A DNA stretch of 64,000 nucleotides from Annulohypoxylon bovei var. microspora (taxonomy: Eukaryota > Ascomycota > Sordariomycetes > Xylariales > Hypoxylaceae): NCBI GenBank assembly GCA_022836615.1, contig MU405296.1, forward strand, positions 1-64,000, written 5' to 3'. Within the stretch, counting starts at the first letter, position 1; the number at the start of each line of letters is the position of its first letter. Below the pieces are notes generated by a model. The model saw only the letters and a list, made by a program, of their open reading frames with translations, made no database searches and was not told where the DNA came from. Position numbers and translations under genes: made by a program. Below are positions 13,013 through 25,195 of the stretch, one piece after another.

Positions 13013-13722
13013 GTGTAGAAGGGGTGGTATGTATGTTGTTTCTAGCGTTATTATATAGTGGGCTAGTTTGGCGTAGCGTCAATTATAGAGCTCAATAATA
13101 GTGATACTTCCAAACGTGTCCGGGTATCGAGGAAACGCTCTCAACAGGTGAAGGCAGCGCTGACGTTTAACAGCTATGAGTGAGGCAAGTAATTGTTAAT
13201 GTGCTATCTCTTCTAGATCAATCACACCCATATCACCTATAGAGTTCCCTAACCTAGTTATTTTCTAAGCCCGGCTAAACGTCATCCGATTCGTCATCCA
13301 TAGCCAGATAGTTGCTTTATCCGTTGCTAGGAATAATATCAACGACCGTGTCTGCTAACTCAGTGTAGCGGTGCATAGGACCATCCGTTTCGCTATAGGG
13401 CTGGAAGACCGTTTTCTTTGAAACGGAGCCGTCGAGGACTTAGATCATTGTTAGGAATAGATGGAAGGCTTAAGGGTGTCCCACAGACTCAGACCACAAT
13501 ACACACACAGGCAACCTTCGCAATAATGGAAGCCCAATATGATAGAAGGGTATATCGATACATAGGGAGCCTACCCAGCTAAGAGGTAGCTACGCCAGCA
13601 TCACAACTCCCTGGGAATTCTAAGATGAGAATCTTCCCGAACTCGGGCTTTCAAGTGTTGGGAAACAAACATGTTCCCTGACAATCGACGCTACCCATTT
13701 TACTACAGATACCCCAAAGAAA
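13013..13722. other. Intergenic spacer
   Basis: No gene seen. It holds the 3' flanks of the acetyltransferase and of the reductase pseudogene. Confidence 0.5.
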
Positions 13723-14594
13723 TTACAAAGCAGGAGTGTCAGCAAACACAGCTGTTGTATCGATAGTTCTTTCGCCGCTCACACCACCCATCGCAACAAT
13801 AGCGTCTCTGATATGCTTGTTCTCACCTGGAGATACTTGGACGTTGGCAGCACCCAGATTCTGCTCCAGGTAGTAAATATTCTTGGTACCGAGAATGAGG
13901 ATGAAATCCTCCCCTTGAACCATGATCCAGGCGAGAACGGCCCGAGCAGGTGTACAACCCTTCCGGGCGGCTAGATCTTCGAAGATCTTGACAAGGTCCA
14001 GATTCTTGGAGAAGTTTTCTGCACTAAATCGAGGCAGCTGCCGACGGCCGTCTTTCTCTTCGAAATCGTCCAAAGATTTATATCTACCAGTCAAGAATCC
14101 TCTACCGAGGGGAACATAGGTGACGACTACGACACCGAGCTCTCAGCATGTGCGCAGGAGGTGTGTACCGGAATCGCTCCCTAATTTACGCAGACCCTGC
14201 TCGCACGCCGCCTGGCAGTTCTCAGCTGTGCTGCCGATATAAATCTGGACCTTGCCGTCCTCCATCCTAGACCAAATTTGGTGGCGAAGATGTCCTGGCG
14301 GCGCTCCGGGAGCAGCTTAAACCACCTGCCGATAAACAACTCGCAGTCGCCGTATCCTGCGGCGGTGTCCCAGAACGCTGCGCCGAGTTCCCATGCTCGG
14401 TCTGGGACTTTGAAGCGCTCCTCGTCGGAACTTGTCCGTATTAGTGATAATTAGTTGGTGGATTGTGCATGGTGTTAGACTTACGGGGCTTTGCCGTAGG
14501 CAACACTGAGTCCCATCATACCAAAACCAATGCTAGGGACTTCTGGGCCGGCTTTTCCTAGCTGGCGGATTGGAAGTTATCGTAGGGGTGTCAT
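13723..14594 (-). pseudogene. Aldo/keto reductase pseudogene
   Basis: The 5' part encodes the start of an aldo/keto reductase (KAGPEVPSIGFGMMGLS), then a GTAAGT intron (about 14486-14430). It continues with the catalytic region WDTAAGYGD and the ATKFG segment carrying the lysine. Four lesions follow. A TAA stop sits just after the presumed ATG (14594), at 14577-14579. A frameshift lies directly after ATKFG. Roughly the middle third of the barrel, which includes the catalytic His region, is missing. A TGA stop at 14143-14145 precedes ELGVVVV. The C-terminal 123 residues (13723 upward) remain open and well conserved. Both stops can be read as CAA-to-TAA and CGA-to-TGA, that is C-to-T changes. 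Intact relatives reduce aldehydes and ketones with NADPH; this copy cannot make a functional enzyme. Confidence 0.85.
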
Positions 14595-16423
14595 ATTGGT
14601 GAGTAGGGCTAGTAATCGAGTTTTAGATCTGAACTATCGATGGAGTATCGAGGTGTCAAATAAAGAATAATGGTGTCTTCATAGGTAGAAGGAGGTCTAT
14701 TTTATATAGCGTCTTATTGTGTTCCATGATAGGTCCGAATATGAGTTGGTGTCGAAGGTGATCAGGGGAAGCATAGGTAAATCAGCATAAGTAACACACC
14801 GGGATGACATATCTGATTTCATAAAATATGATGCTTCTTTGTTAGAGGAGCGAAAGTGAATTTTTTGTATCACTCGAAATGCAGCACAACGGATCTTAAC
14901 TAAGGGAATCAGAATGCGTTAAGTCCAATTTTGATCAGTGTAACAAGGTTCTGTTCTATAAATGTAACTCCATTTACTCACTTAAGTGGTAGTAAAACTT
15001 CCTAATTCTATAGCAAACTTGTGTAATGACCGATGAGTAAAATCTGCGGGATCTGTTATTGTCTAACTACATACCTAGAAAATGGCTATACACCATAGTT
15101 TAGTTCTTATAGCGGTGACTTGTTCGGGTTTACAGTCGTGAATCTTTTCATAAGTCGTGTAACAGGAATTATGGTCACCATCTGAAAGCATACCATAGGT
15201 ACCTACCTATGCACACCAAGAAGGCAGCTACAGCCATATCTGGCCACATCTGACCGAAACGGGTTTGATTCACCACTGTTATAAATTAGGTACCTACCTA
15301 AAATACGAAAACTTTTCTTTCCGTTTTACCATTACAGGTACGAAGAAAAAAAGGGAAATAAAAATAAGCAATAGATAGCACGCAATTCTGCATAAGAGAC
15401 GCCATTTTCAGATCTCAAAACTTCTAGTCCTGCAAGCTTTTATGCCTCGTAGGCATCATTTATATGCAAACTACGGGGATCACTACATAGTCGTTACCTT
15501 TCGCCATATAATACCATGTCCATGATCATATTATTCTTTGTGTTAGTTCAAACCTTTAATGTTCTGATCAAATGTGCTTTTCGACAAGTCACAAATAAGC
15601 CTCGTATTTCTAAAGGTCTGGAACAATGAAATCGGAGGAGCTAATCACTAGTTACTTTACTATAAATTCTATGAATAGGTACTCTTGGTTACGTTTACTT
15701 TACATGCGGTAGGATAGAGGCGGGTCCCGTATCCTACTCCCCAACCGTTATATCCATGTCGCTACTATTTAGACAGCGGCTTGGAGTCATCATGAGGATG
15801 AGGGTTTATGTGCATGATATGCATGACTAGGGAGGTTTTCTCTGCAAACTCGCGGCACAGTTCCGCTGGTGATGGGTATTGGAGCGGCTCGATAGATTAT
15901 AATAGTCCAAATGTGGGGTAGGAGTGTATACTCCAGGACTCTATGCTTTGGGACAAGACAACCGCTGCATGTATCCCAAGTCAACTACTCTCAAAGTATA
16001 TTGGACGCGAAATGCTTCTCTATCGGGAAGTTTCTAGCGGTTGGATGACCTCTGATTTGGAACTTTCGAGTGTCTTTTAGGTATCTATGCCTTTCTGATT
16101 TGTTCTAAAGGACATGAGTGGATGTTAGCCATTATGACTATTACCTTGCAAGATAATCTATACCATCGCGATGACATTCTCTCTACAACTAGAATAGTCA
16201 AGCGTTCGTGATAGGGGAAACCTCTATGATTTGTAGAGAAGGGTATGCATGATTAGTAAGCGTACCTAAGGTGAAGATATATTGTCTACCTAATGCCGGA
16301 ACTATATAACGTTGTAACTTTTCCAGAACTTTACCATTGGAGAGACCTCATTTCATTCGCTCCTGATAATCATTTGGTAATTTCAGCTCCCCGGATGCGA
16401 GATAAGGTACCCAGGTGAGGGAT
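14595..16423. other. Gene-poor region
   Basis: No gene recognised. AT-rich spacer with ACCTAGGT-related palindromes near 15197-15212 and 15289-15300. Confidence 0.5.
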
Positions 16424-18223
16424 CTATGCGACTTCGGACAGGGCATCATACCGACTACCTCTGCCGGTGAGATAGTCGAACTCGCGCTTCATCAAGTCGG
16501 TTTCGTTCCCGGACTCCCTCGCTCCCAGAAAATCCTGGATTGACCAAGCGATCCTCTCTGCGCCGATCCTAGCCCCAATTAAGTTAGGAGCGCCGGGGCC
16601 GAGCTGTAGCGCGGCGAGCCTACCGGCGACGAATAGGGGAACATCATCTCTCCACTATAGCGCATGCTGTCAATTAGACAAGCGTATTTAGTGCAAAGGA
16701 TAGATGGAGACTAAGTGAGTGGATATAGGGCTCACCGAAAATTGATAGAGGATTTAGGTGATAAATAATAATAATAAGAATGGAGTTTACTTACGGCCAT
16801 ATTCTCTGTAATACATGGGAGACCTCCACAACTTTCGATAGGATAATCGGAGCATATAGATTCTAAGAATGGAAGACATTCAAAGTTACCCTGAACACCG
16901 GTAGCGAAGTAGATGTGATCGATCTGCGGGAGCGTCTGGCTCTTGTCTGATAGCGAAATGGCCCAGGTCTTAGAGCACGAGTCCCAATGTTTTTCCTTGA
17001 TTGTAGTGTTCTGGAGTAGGCAAAGTCGACCTGTGGATATATGCCGTTCAAGGATCTTCTTATACGGTGGCGTGATGCTACCACCATTCCGGGCCGTCTT
17101 GATCTTCTCCCACCGCTCTTCGGTGGAGTCCGCGGTCCAGAATGCAGCTTGTTCGAAGTTCCGGAACTTTCCTACCCACTCAAGCCCTACGTCGAAAGGC
17201 TTGACCTTTAGCGGCCCACGCATCAACAGCCACACCTTGGTTACTCCTCGACGAATGGCCAGGTCAGCTAGCTGAGCTGAAGTTAAGCCGCCCCCAACAA
17301 TTACCACATTTGTCTGAATCTTGGCATTAAGCTTCGTCCGAACACGAGCAGACGGCATTTCCTTAATATGCATGGCGTGGGTCACTCCCTCCATTCCTTC
17401 GGTTGGTGGGTCTGGTATTTGGGGCGGGTTGCCTCCTGTTGCTAATACCACAACCTTAGCATGATGAATGCCCCTATCTGTTTGGATGGTAAAAATCTTG
17501 TCGACCTCAGAGAATTCTTTGAGATAGTCGAATCGAATATCCTCTACCTTTTCATGGCACACCATGTTATCACGCAAGTCGTATCGGTCTATTAGACATC
17601 CACAGTGAGAAGCGAAGAGTGGTGTCGATGGGACGAAGTAGTCGTTTCGATCACGCTCATCGACCGTAGGCTCTGTTTTCGGCCTGCTAACGTTGAGTAA
17701 ACGATTGTGGCAAAATAGATGGTGAATCCTACTGTCTTCCGGATCTTTCCCTCTTCTTTCTTTGGTGTTTACTCAGTTCTTTTCCGACGCAGCCTCGAAG
17801 TTCTGTTAGTTCGTTGTCCCTATCGTTTCGATACGTATAAGCCAACAAGCCATCACGCTCCGCGGGATCGACGTGGAAGAACATCGGACTCCGAAGGTGG
17901 GAGATGTCGAAAGTTTTGAATAGGTTCTCCCATCGTGACATCCACTTGTTGTCTGTCGCATCAAGCACTAGAAGGTCAAGTCCCGCTTCGCCTGTTGCGG
18001 TGGTAGATGATTTCCGGCGCATCTCAAAACCCGTCTTATAGTTTTTGATGCTAGCCCGATTCTGGTGTTTTCGAATCCAATGATATCTTTGATGTTCGTC
18101 GTCGGAAAAGTTCGCTGCGGGCATATGTTCCGACAGACGTGCCGCGACGGCAAGGCCGCAAGGACCAGCGCCGACGATCACGACATCATGGACTTGAATC
18201 TCACCCATTTGATGTTCTGCCAT
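16424..18223 (-). CDS. FAD-dependent monooxygenase-like oxidoreductase
   Basis: Three exons, 18223-17733, 17686-16795 and 16654-16424, give 537 residues. The 46-bp and 140-bp introns have GTAGGA/TTAG and GTAAGT/TATAG borders, and phases agree at both joints. The N-terminus has a dinucleotide-binding motif VGAGPCG (residues 18-23) for FAD. A second glycine-rich Rossmann motif IVGGGLTS (about 293-300) is expected to bind NAD(P)H, with an ATGG motif (246-249) before it. The two-Rossmann layout is that of the flavoprotein monooxygenases related to L-ornithine/L-lysine N-hydroxylases. Conserved blocks HLRSPMFFHVDP and KELSKHQRKK mark a fungal subgroup of unassigned substrate. The last exon restores the conserved GRLAALQLGPGAPNL block that precedes the C-terminus. 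No signal peptide or membrane anchor is seen. No siderophore synthetase or biosynthetic cluster is adjacent, so a siderophore role is not supported. Confidence 0.85.
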
Positions 18224-18654
18224 ATTCGTTCATGAGTGTATGAGAAGATGGCGGCGAAGATTTCAGGTAGAATAGCCTGTATAAGAGGCCACGCGGGGAA
18301 CCTTGATGGATGAGGTGAGCACCCTGATGGCATCTTTCCTTCCGAAAGGGCGACCTTGAGGTCACCACCGCCAACTGCGATTCATTCAAGCACATGACTA
18401 TGATTTCCTGTCTCATTGCAGTAAGTGTAAAGGTAATAGTTGATAACTAGGGCCGATCGCAAAAAAGTAGGTCGGTTCGAGTGATCATGGGAGTTAACTT
18501 CAAAATGCTTAAAGGGTAGGTGTGTAATACAAGCACCTCAAGCACCTCAATATAGTCAAATAAGCTGCCCAAGCCCTTCTCATTCATTAATAGTTAATTC
18601 ATTGTCGTCGCCGTTATCAACTAGTTTATCAGACAAATTGTCGACTAGTTTATT
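18224..18654. other. Intergenic spacer
   Basis: Short spacer between two minus-strand genes, with the promoter region of the FAD oxidoreductase. No gene seen. Confidence 0.5.
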
Positions 18655-19284
18655 TTATTCAAAGTGTTCCGCGACGTGGTGAGCCACGGCCGTCTCGTCT
18701 CCTTCGAATGTCCCGCAGACCGGACAGGTCGCTGTGGCTGAAGTTACATCTGCGACCGAACTTGAATCATTACTTCCGGAGACACCACCGTGTCGGGCCG
18801 AGCCGTCTTGTTGGCCAGACTCCTTTGGACCATTCTTGTTCTTGCCTTTACCTTTGCCTTTGCCTTTGCGCTTTGCGGGTACGATGTACGCGCTAAGGTC
18901 GGTCTGTTCTGGTGGCACTTCGAGTGGTTCATCAAGCCGCACGTCTCTGTAGCGCGGGCGGCGTTCACGTGGATGGGTTTCCATTGAAACAGTCTGATTG
19001 GCTGAAACGGCCGCCTCGTCTTCAGGAGGCGCAGGACTACTTATCAAAGTAGCATCATCGGGGCCTGAAGATGAAGCGGGGGGGACAGAGGACATGCTCT
19101 GGACCCGGCCAATGCGCCCATCGGTCAATCGAACTTTAATGCCGCGATAGTGATCACCCCGTGTTAGTACATCGCGAACAGTTCCCCTCACTTCACGACC
19201 TGTGCGCTGGTCGGCCTTGAGAACTATGTTTACTACCGCGCCGGGGATCACCTCGGTTGTCTTCGGGACTGTGCGATTGGCCAT
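18655..19284 (-). CDS. YwbE-domain protein with C-terminal zinc finger
   Basis: A single exon of 209 residues from an ATG. Residues 1-65 match the small YwbE (DUF2196) domain: PGAVVNIVLKADQRTG, then a Gly-Ile-Lys-Val-Arg-Leu-Thr-Asp-Gly segment and RIGRVQ. In bacteria this domain is a stand-alone small protein of unclear role. The middle is low-complexity and charged, with an alternating Lys-Gly run near 139-149 that is probably disordered and may bind nucleic acid. The C-terminus CPVCGTFEGDETAVAHHVAEHF (residues 187-208) has Cys187, Cys190 and His203/His207, the pattern of a UBZ/C2H2-like zinc finger that could bind ubiquitin. The combination suggests an RNA- or ubiquitin-linked regulatory protein, but this is inference. 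No intron is needed. Confidence 0.82.
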   Translation of the reverse strand: MANRTVPKTTEVIPGAVVNIVLKADQRTGREVRGTVRDVLTRGDHYRGIKVRLTDGRIGRVQSMSSVPPASSSGPDDATLISSPAPPEDEAAVSANQTVSMETHPRERRPRYRDVRLDEPLEVPPEQTDLSAYIVPAKRKGKGKGKGKNKNGPKESGQQDGSARHGGVSGSNDSSSVADVTSATATCPVCGTFEGDETAVAHHVAEHFE

Positions 19285-20131
19285 TCAGATTGGTGGGTTA
19301 TGGTGGTGTTTGGTTGTTTGGGAACAGATGGTGGTGTCAAGATCGGTAAGATGATACGATCTAATCTTTGTTTCTTTTTCGAGAAATGTGACAAGTCTGA
19401 AAAAGGGATATCCGATATAAGGTTGTGTTGTGTTTAGATGCATGACTATGCTTTAGTGCATTCTGCTTAATTGACTAAGCTCTTTGTTAGCTTCCCCTTC
19501 TATGGTTCGGGATTTCTTCTTGCAGCTTTACATTCTGCAATTCGGGTTCTAAAATAAGGGTATTGACTCATGGATACTTAATTGCAGCTGCAGCTTGCAT
19601 ACTGCATGCATATAACTCATGTCACGGGATTCTCCATAGGCAGAAAGCCTGGCTACTTGCTCGGGTTGCCGGGTTGCCATAGTTTGCCTGGACTGCTTTT
19701 GCCATCTTGGTCACAGAGGTGCGATTCTGGCCAGTCACCTTGCAGATGACGAGTCGTTTTGGAGAATAGGAGATGGCCGGTTCCTCCGACTTCAGATTTG
19801 TGGAATCGATCTCCAAGTCGAGTCTCCTCGACCCTCACCGACTGCCGAGATTTTCTTAGCTATGCTTTATGCGATTGGTTTGAGAGATCGCCAGTTGGCT
19901 CTTCCCTTGCAGACCACACACTAGGTTAGCCTGTCGCCATCGACTAGCCCCTGTTCCTGCAAAGCTCCAACATAAATGTCAAGCCGTTTCCTCGCCAGGC
20001 ATCTCCGTCGATGTATATAGACCACACCCACAAACTCTCGCCGATGTGCTTTATAACTCGATACCGAAGCGAGCCTCGTCTACCCTACTCTAACTTGTTG
20101 GACTACCTACGCATATCACAGCTCACTCAGA
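19285..20131. other. Divergent intergenic region
   Basis: Shared promoter region between the YwbE-domain gene (-) and the hydrolase gene (+). Small open frames on the minus strand at 19622-19838 show no domain and I leave them out. Confidence 0.5.
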
Positions 20132-21118
20132 ATGCGCAAGATTTTGGCGGGGCCAGCTGATCGCTTGCCAAGACCGCCATATGATGCCGAGATAGACACT
20201 ATCTTCAAGGCCCTAGGCGGAATGCCCGAACGATATGAAGTTGAAAAGCTTCGGAAAGACGCGTCAGCACGAACTCAACCCCTCACCAGCTCCTTACTTG
20301 CTGATAAGAGCATTCACGTTGAGGACATCTCAATTCCGGGACCCCGACAGGACCTAACCGTCTCAGTTGTGCGGCCTTTAGCACCGGCGAGTGAGAGCCG
20401 CCCATGCATCTTCTACATTCACGGCGGCGCCATGGTCGCGGCAGATCGCTACGCCGGTCTGGATACCAGTGTCACATGGGCAAGGGAGTTTGGTGCTATC
20501 ACTATCAGTGTGGAGTACGGACGTGCGCCAGAAAGCACGGGTACGCAGCCTGTAGAAGACTGTTATGCCGCATTGCTCTGGAGTAGTAAGCATCTCTCGG
20601 AACTAGACATCGACCCTGATCGCCTCCTACTCTACGGCACCTCTGCCGGAGGTGGTTTAGCAGCGGCAGCCGCCTTGATGGCGCGAGATAAAGGCGGCCC
20701 GAAACTATGCGGCCTTGTTCTCGAATGTCCCATGCTCGACGATAGAAATGAGAAGGTGTCGTCTCAGCAGTTCTCCACCGGCCCCTTTTATAACTCGACT
20801 CTAAACAAGTTTGCCTGGAGGTGTCTCCTAGGCGAGCGGGCTGGAGGCAATTCGGTCAGCGAATACGAAGCTCCCGCGCGAGCACAGGATCTCTCGAGAC
20901 TACCCCCCACGTTCCTCGACTGTGCTTCAGCAGAACCCTTCCGGGATGAGATCGTGGCTTTCGCTTCTAAATTATGGGAAGGTGGTGTCCAAGCTGAACT
21001 TCACGTGTGGCCGGGTGGACCTCATGGCTACGATCGCATAATTCCCACTGCACCATTTGCCATATTAGCGAGGCAAACCAGGCTGGCCTGGATTCGTAGA
21101 GCATTTCAAACAATTTGA
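20132..21118 (+). CDS. Alpha/beta hydrolase, HSL/arylesterase type
   Basis: Intronless, 328 residues, start ATG at 20132. The oxyanion-hole motif HGG is at residues 97-99 (FYIHGGA). The nucleophile elbow GTSAGG has Ser171. The acid is expected in CASAEPFRDE (Glu268 or Asp272), and His298 lies in GGPHGYD. Order, spacing and length fit the hormone-sensitive lipase family (alpha/beta hydrolase fold-3). These enzymes hydrolyse esters of short or aromatic acyl groups and also act in secondary metabolism. No signal peptide is apparent, so it is probably intracellular. No adjacent biosynthetic genes define its substrate. Confidence 0.88.
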   Translation: MRKILAGPADRLPRPPYDAEIDTIFKALGGMPERYEVEKLRKDASARTQPLTSSLLADKSIHVEDISIPGPRQDLTVSVVRPLAPASESRPCIFYIHGGAMVAADRYAGLDTSVTWAREFGAITISVEYGRAPESTGTQPVEDCYAALLWSSKHLSELDIDPDRLLLYGTSAGGGLAAAAALMARDKGGPKLCGLVLECPMLDDRNEKVSSQQFSTGPFYNSTLNKFAWRCLLGERAGGNSVSEYEAPARAQDLSRLPPTFLDCASAEPFRDEIVAFASKLWEGGVQAELHVWPGGPHGYDRIIPTAPFAILARQTRLAWIRRAFQTI

Positions 21119-24100
21119 AGGCTTGGCTATCGAAGAAGTCATTACCATTGACTATGATAAATGATGTGGTTCCACGATCAAGCGATTCGGTGGTCTGTTG
21201 GAGGCAAAGTGGATTGTTCCAGGTAAAAAGGGGGGGTTAAGGCGCCTTTCCATCGATATGTGCGTGTGTGCGTTCGTGCCCAACCGGTGTGTCTTCGTGG
21301 GGGGGATGTTCGGAGTTGGTGGTGTAGTGGCGGCGAACTCGCCCGCTAAAAGAGTGTGTACCAATTAATACTGGGCTTTACCAGATAGACTCATTTCGTT
21401 GATATAGGGTCACCTAGCTGCCCAACGGTGTATTATTTACTTACCTAGGTAGTCTATCATGATTAGATAGATATTTAAATTGGTAAAACAGCTAGCCCGT
21501 TCCCCTATCTAGCACAGACTTTATTTAGGAATCTCTGACTAACATACAACAGGCGCAAGATTGGATATATTCCACACTACACATCAACTCAAGGCGAACA
21601 TGAATATATGATCGTTTCGGTTGCGCCGGAGAAGATGCCGACTTGTTGAATGACTTTCAAACAACTTGAAGTTCATTTCTCTCGCCTCATTTTCTGTGAT
21701 GGCGTCGTTTCAACATCCCTGTCACCACGCGAAATTTACGCGTATTTTGTAAAGAGGCAGAGCTAGGGAATAGTGCAAGTTAGTTGGAAGCTCAGACCAA
21801 CATCATTCCACGCCGCGGCCTCACTATTGTTTGTACAATACAGCCCTGTGAAAATTTTCTCCGCGAGGCACTCGACACTTCAGCCGGTACTTGTCAACTT
21901 CTATGCCTTAAAATAGAATAGACTATTATCTGTTCATTTTCCCGGGACATCCGTGCTCAATATAATGATGAAGGATAACCCTTCTCGGCACATACGACAA
22001 TTTTGTCTTAGGCGGCCTAGGGTACGCTCTGACGTACAGAACGCCCTGGGGGTGCCGTCTGTTCGGTGTCGGGTGCTCTGGGGATTAGGTACCGCACGCC
22101 TCATTGCTTTTATGTAATACCTACCTAGGTAGGTAGGTAGGTTGGTAGTTTCCTATCCGCACATCTACCTAGGTAGGTAAGGAGTTCACGCCTTGTAATG
22201 CCTATAATTACTGAATTATAACCCTAAATATGAAACCTCGTCGCGGGAGGGAGTAAGCGAGGATAGGCCAACTCTCTACGACACGGCCCGTAGGAGTAAA
22301 ATGCATGTTTATAAAAGTTGACTTCGTGTTATTACTGACGAAAACATCTCTATCAATAAACAATATCTATCTTCTGTTTCAATAATCTCTTGTCTTTCTA
22401 TGGGGGAGTGTGGTTGTTCACTATGTTTGACTTTCTTGGCTGCCCACACAGTCACGATGTCACTTCAAGTAGCTGGTTAGGTCTACTTGTTGGTAATGAA
22501 TGCGTACTCCATGAAGAACCGGCCGTGTTTAACACTCTCTATGTCGAAGATGTAAGTTCCCTTTCTCTATGGTATTTCTTTTATGGCGCCTAGTGTAGTC
22601 CTAACTTGTATCATTGATCCTTAGGCTGTCTTGTTGTATCGCATCCAGCACAACTAACTTGGCTGGTCGACGAATTCGAGCCGTACGGTGCCTCCCGTGA
22701 ACCCCTCGTTGCGTACGAATCTGTCAATGCCGTCATCTATGTCAGATACGATAGTACGCAAATCTGAATCAATTGCAATTAAAACAAGTACGTCCGTTTG
22801 AATATTTGGAGAGAAGGATTTCAGTAAATTCAAAAAATAACCAAGGGCAATCGAATCCATACAAACCTAAGACCACTTAGGTAAAATATATATTTTGTCA
22901 TCTCGATATATCGCCTAATATTTCTATGATTATGACTTAGTTCACGACGAATACATTGCCATCGAAAGGATAAACTCCATAAGTTCGCAATAGAAACATC
23001 ATGCTACTTTATCTTAGAGAATTACCTCGATTTTCTTTTGCATATTAATAGCGTTAGGACAGTTCCGTTTCTTGCCTCACAGATGTCTTCGCGTGCTAGT
23101 AATACTCTCGCCATTTGATATGATAGCTTCTTAACTCTGAGGATTCATCAGCCATCTTCTTACGAATAAACACGAATATTTTGGTCATACAATACTAGGA
23201 GCTAGAAATTCAAGGAGGTTCAGCCAAGTAACAAGGTATTAACCTAGGTTAGGTATCTAGGTATGATACTTATTGTTTCCTCCCATTTTCTAGCGAGTTA
23301 GCCCAAAATACCTTCGATAAAAAAGAGAAATTATCGTCATATTCAGGAGCTCACAGGTTAAATGACACATAGATGATCTTTCTTCCCCTTTTCTTGCCAA
23401 CAGGGGGAATTGAAGAGATTTGCAGCTCGATTCTATTTCCCATGTTAATATCACATATTTATTTAACCCACTAACCCCTTGTTTTAGCTGCCTTGCGCTG
23501 TAGCATCAATCACGAATTGTCATAATAGGCCGAAAATAGAGAACTATTAACACTGTTCTAACTTACCGAGGCGTACAGATTCAAGGAACTACAAGCGATA
23601 ATAAACGGGATTTAGGTCAAATGAAAGCTCACAGCCATAGAATAGTTGTTTTTGGAATATTCGTAATGATATTATGGGAGGTTGAACTACAGCTGACTCT
23701 TTCACCCAATTTTCAAACGTCGAGGATATTCTTTTGTAACTCCGTGGCTAATAGCATAGATGGATGTGAAAATAGACTCTTAGCCTAGGACTATTCAGCT
23801 AACCTGATTATCCAACGGGATCTTCAAGAACTGCATTAGCGCTCCTATTGGAAGCGGCTATCGGTTTAGGTATCGTCTGAAAATACTAGCTCGACTAAAG
23901 AACCATCACGATGTGAATACCAAAAAAAGAAACCGAGTTAAGCTATGCACCCAAGTAGAGTACGCGTCGAGGACATATGATCCTTCTTGATCAGGGAAGG
24001 AAAACGCGAGAGCCACTTAAATAGGACCTTCCCGTTTTGTTGCGAACGACAGCTGATGCATGATATCTTGTACATCGTGTTTTATCGGTCTGCAAGGAGC

Positions 24101-25195
24101 CGTGTCATGGTTACGAAGGAGTGTGTATCCCTTTGGGGGCTTTGCTGCAAGACGCATTGCCCGAACAGCCCGGACTCTGTAGACATAGTGGATCCCGCTG
24201 ACCATGCCGAGAGCAGCTCTTTCTAGAATCTTGATTCGACTATGTTTTTAACCAACCAGCCTTGGATGCAGTCGGCCTCCCACAAGGCCGCCCCAAACTC
24301 CTAGCCACTCAGCTCCTTTCCATCTTTTCCGCCCGGGGTGATGAAACTGTGGAGTAAAGGCTAGAACAATCCAATCTGCGTCGATATCAACTTCTGTCCA
24401 CGTTCATGAAGCATGAATGGTTTGGGGGGCAATCCTGGTCAAGAGAAGCAAACCGGGTTACCGGAAAGGGGGTGAGAAGATCCCTCGGATGCTCAGGGAA
24501 TCATTGTTCACAGAGTACGACGCAATCGGATCAGAATGACGAAGATTTTTATTTGTCGGCTTCTATGGAAGTATGGCCGCCTATAAGGTCGCAGGACTAC
24601 ATGGGTCGTGAACTCGACGCGAGTAGAATACCCACATCGAAAAGAACATTCCCCGTTATTGAAAATGGGGGGTACCCGTTATTCGGGTCATTCTTTTACA
24701 GCGTGTTTTCAATTATCAGGAAAAGTGATATATGGAAATTAAAGACAAAATCAAAATCACGGTCATGGGTGGAATCACATAAGGTTATCATGGATGGAAA
24801 ACGAGGTGTGCCTTGTCATAGATGAAAGGGTCTTGTAATAGGAATCTCGTAACCATAATAACTCTCTTGGCTTTGAAATGTGTTGGGGAAGCAGGAAGGT
24901 TATCCTTAAAAGGGGTAAAATAAACTTCTCATCATAAAGGTATCTGATTAAGTCCTACATTTACGTCCGATGCTGTGAGAATCTATGAAGTAAACTGCAA
25001 ACTTTGAGTTTTGAAGACTCTGTAGCCTGGCACAAAAACGACATAAATCTCGTTTATTTCCTGGTCCATGGCTTTTGGCCTGCCGTCGGTGGGTTACTCG
25101 GCAGTGGTCTTGCAGGTGTTGCTTTTGTGCCTCTGTTTGACGGCTCTGTTTTCTTCGCAGACTGGGCCTACATAGTGTCTAATTAGCATAATTAC
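21119..25195. other. Gene-poor region
   Basis: About 4 kb with no recognisable gene. It is AT-rich, with copies of the ACCTAGGT palindrome family near 22120-22150, 22163-22175 and 23240-23265. Open frames at 22654-22860 (minus, 68 codons from ATG) and 24406-24825 (plus, 139 codons) have no recognisable domain. The tail of the kinesin gene may extend into the right end through an extra exon near 25080-25190. Confidence 0.45.

Noticed and set aside
24406..24825. 139-codon plus-strand open frame
   Set aside because: No recognisable domain, poor composition contrast with the spacer, no supporting splice or promoter signals.
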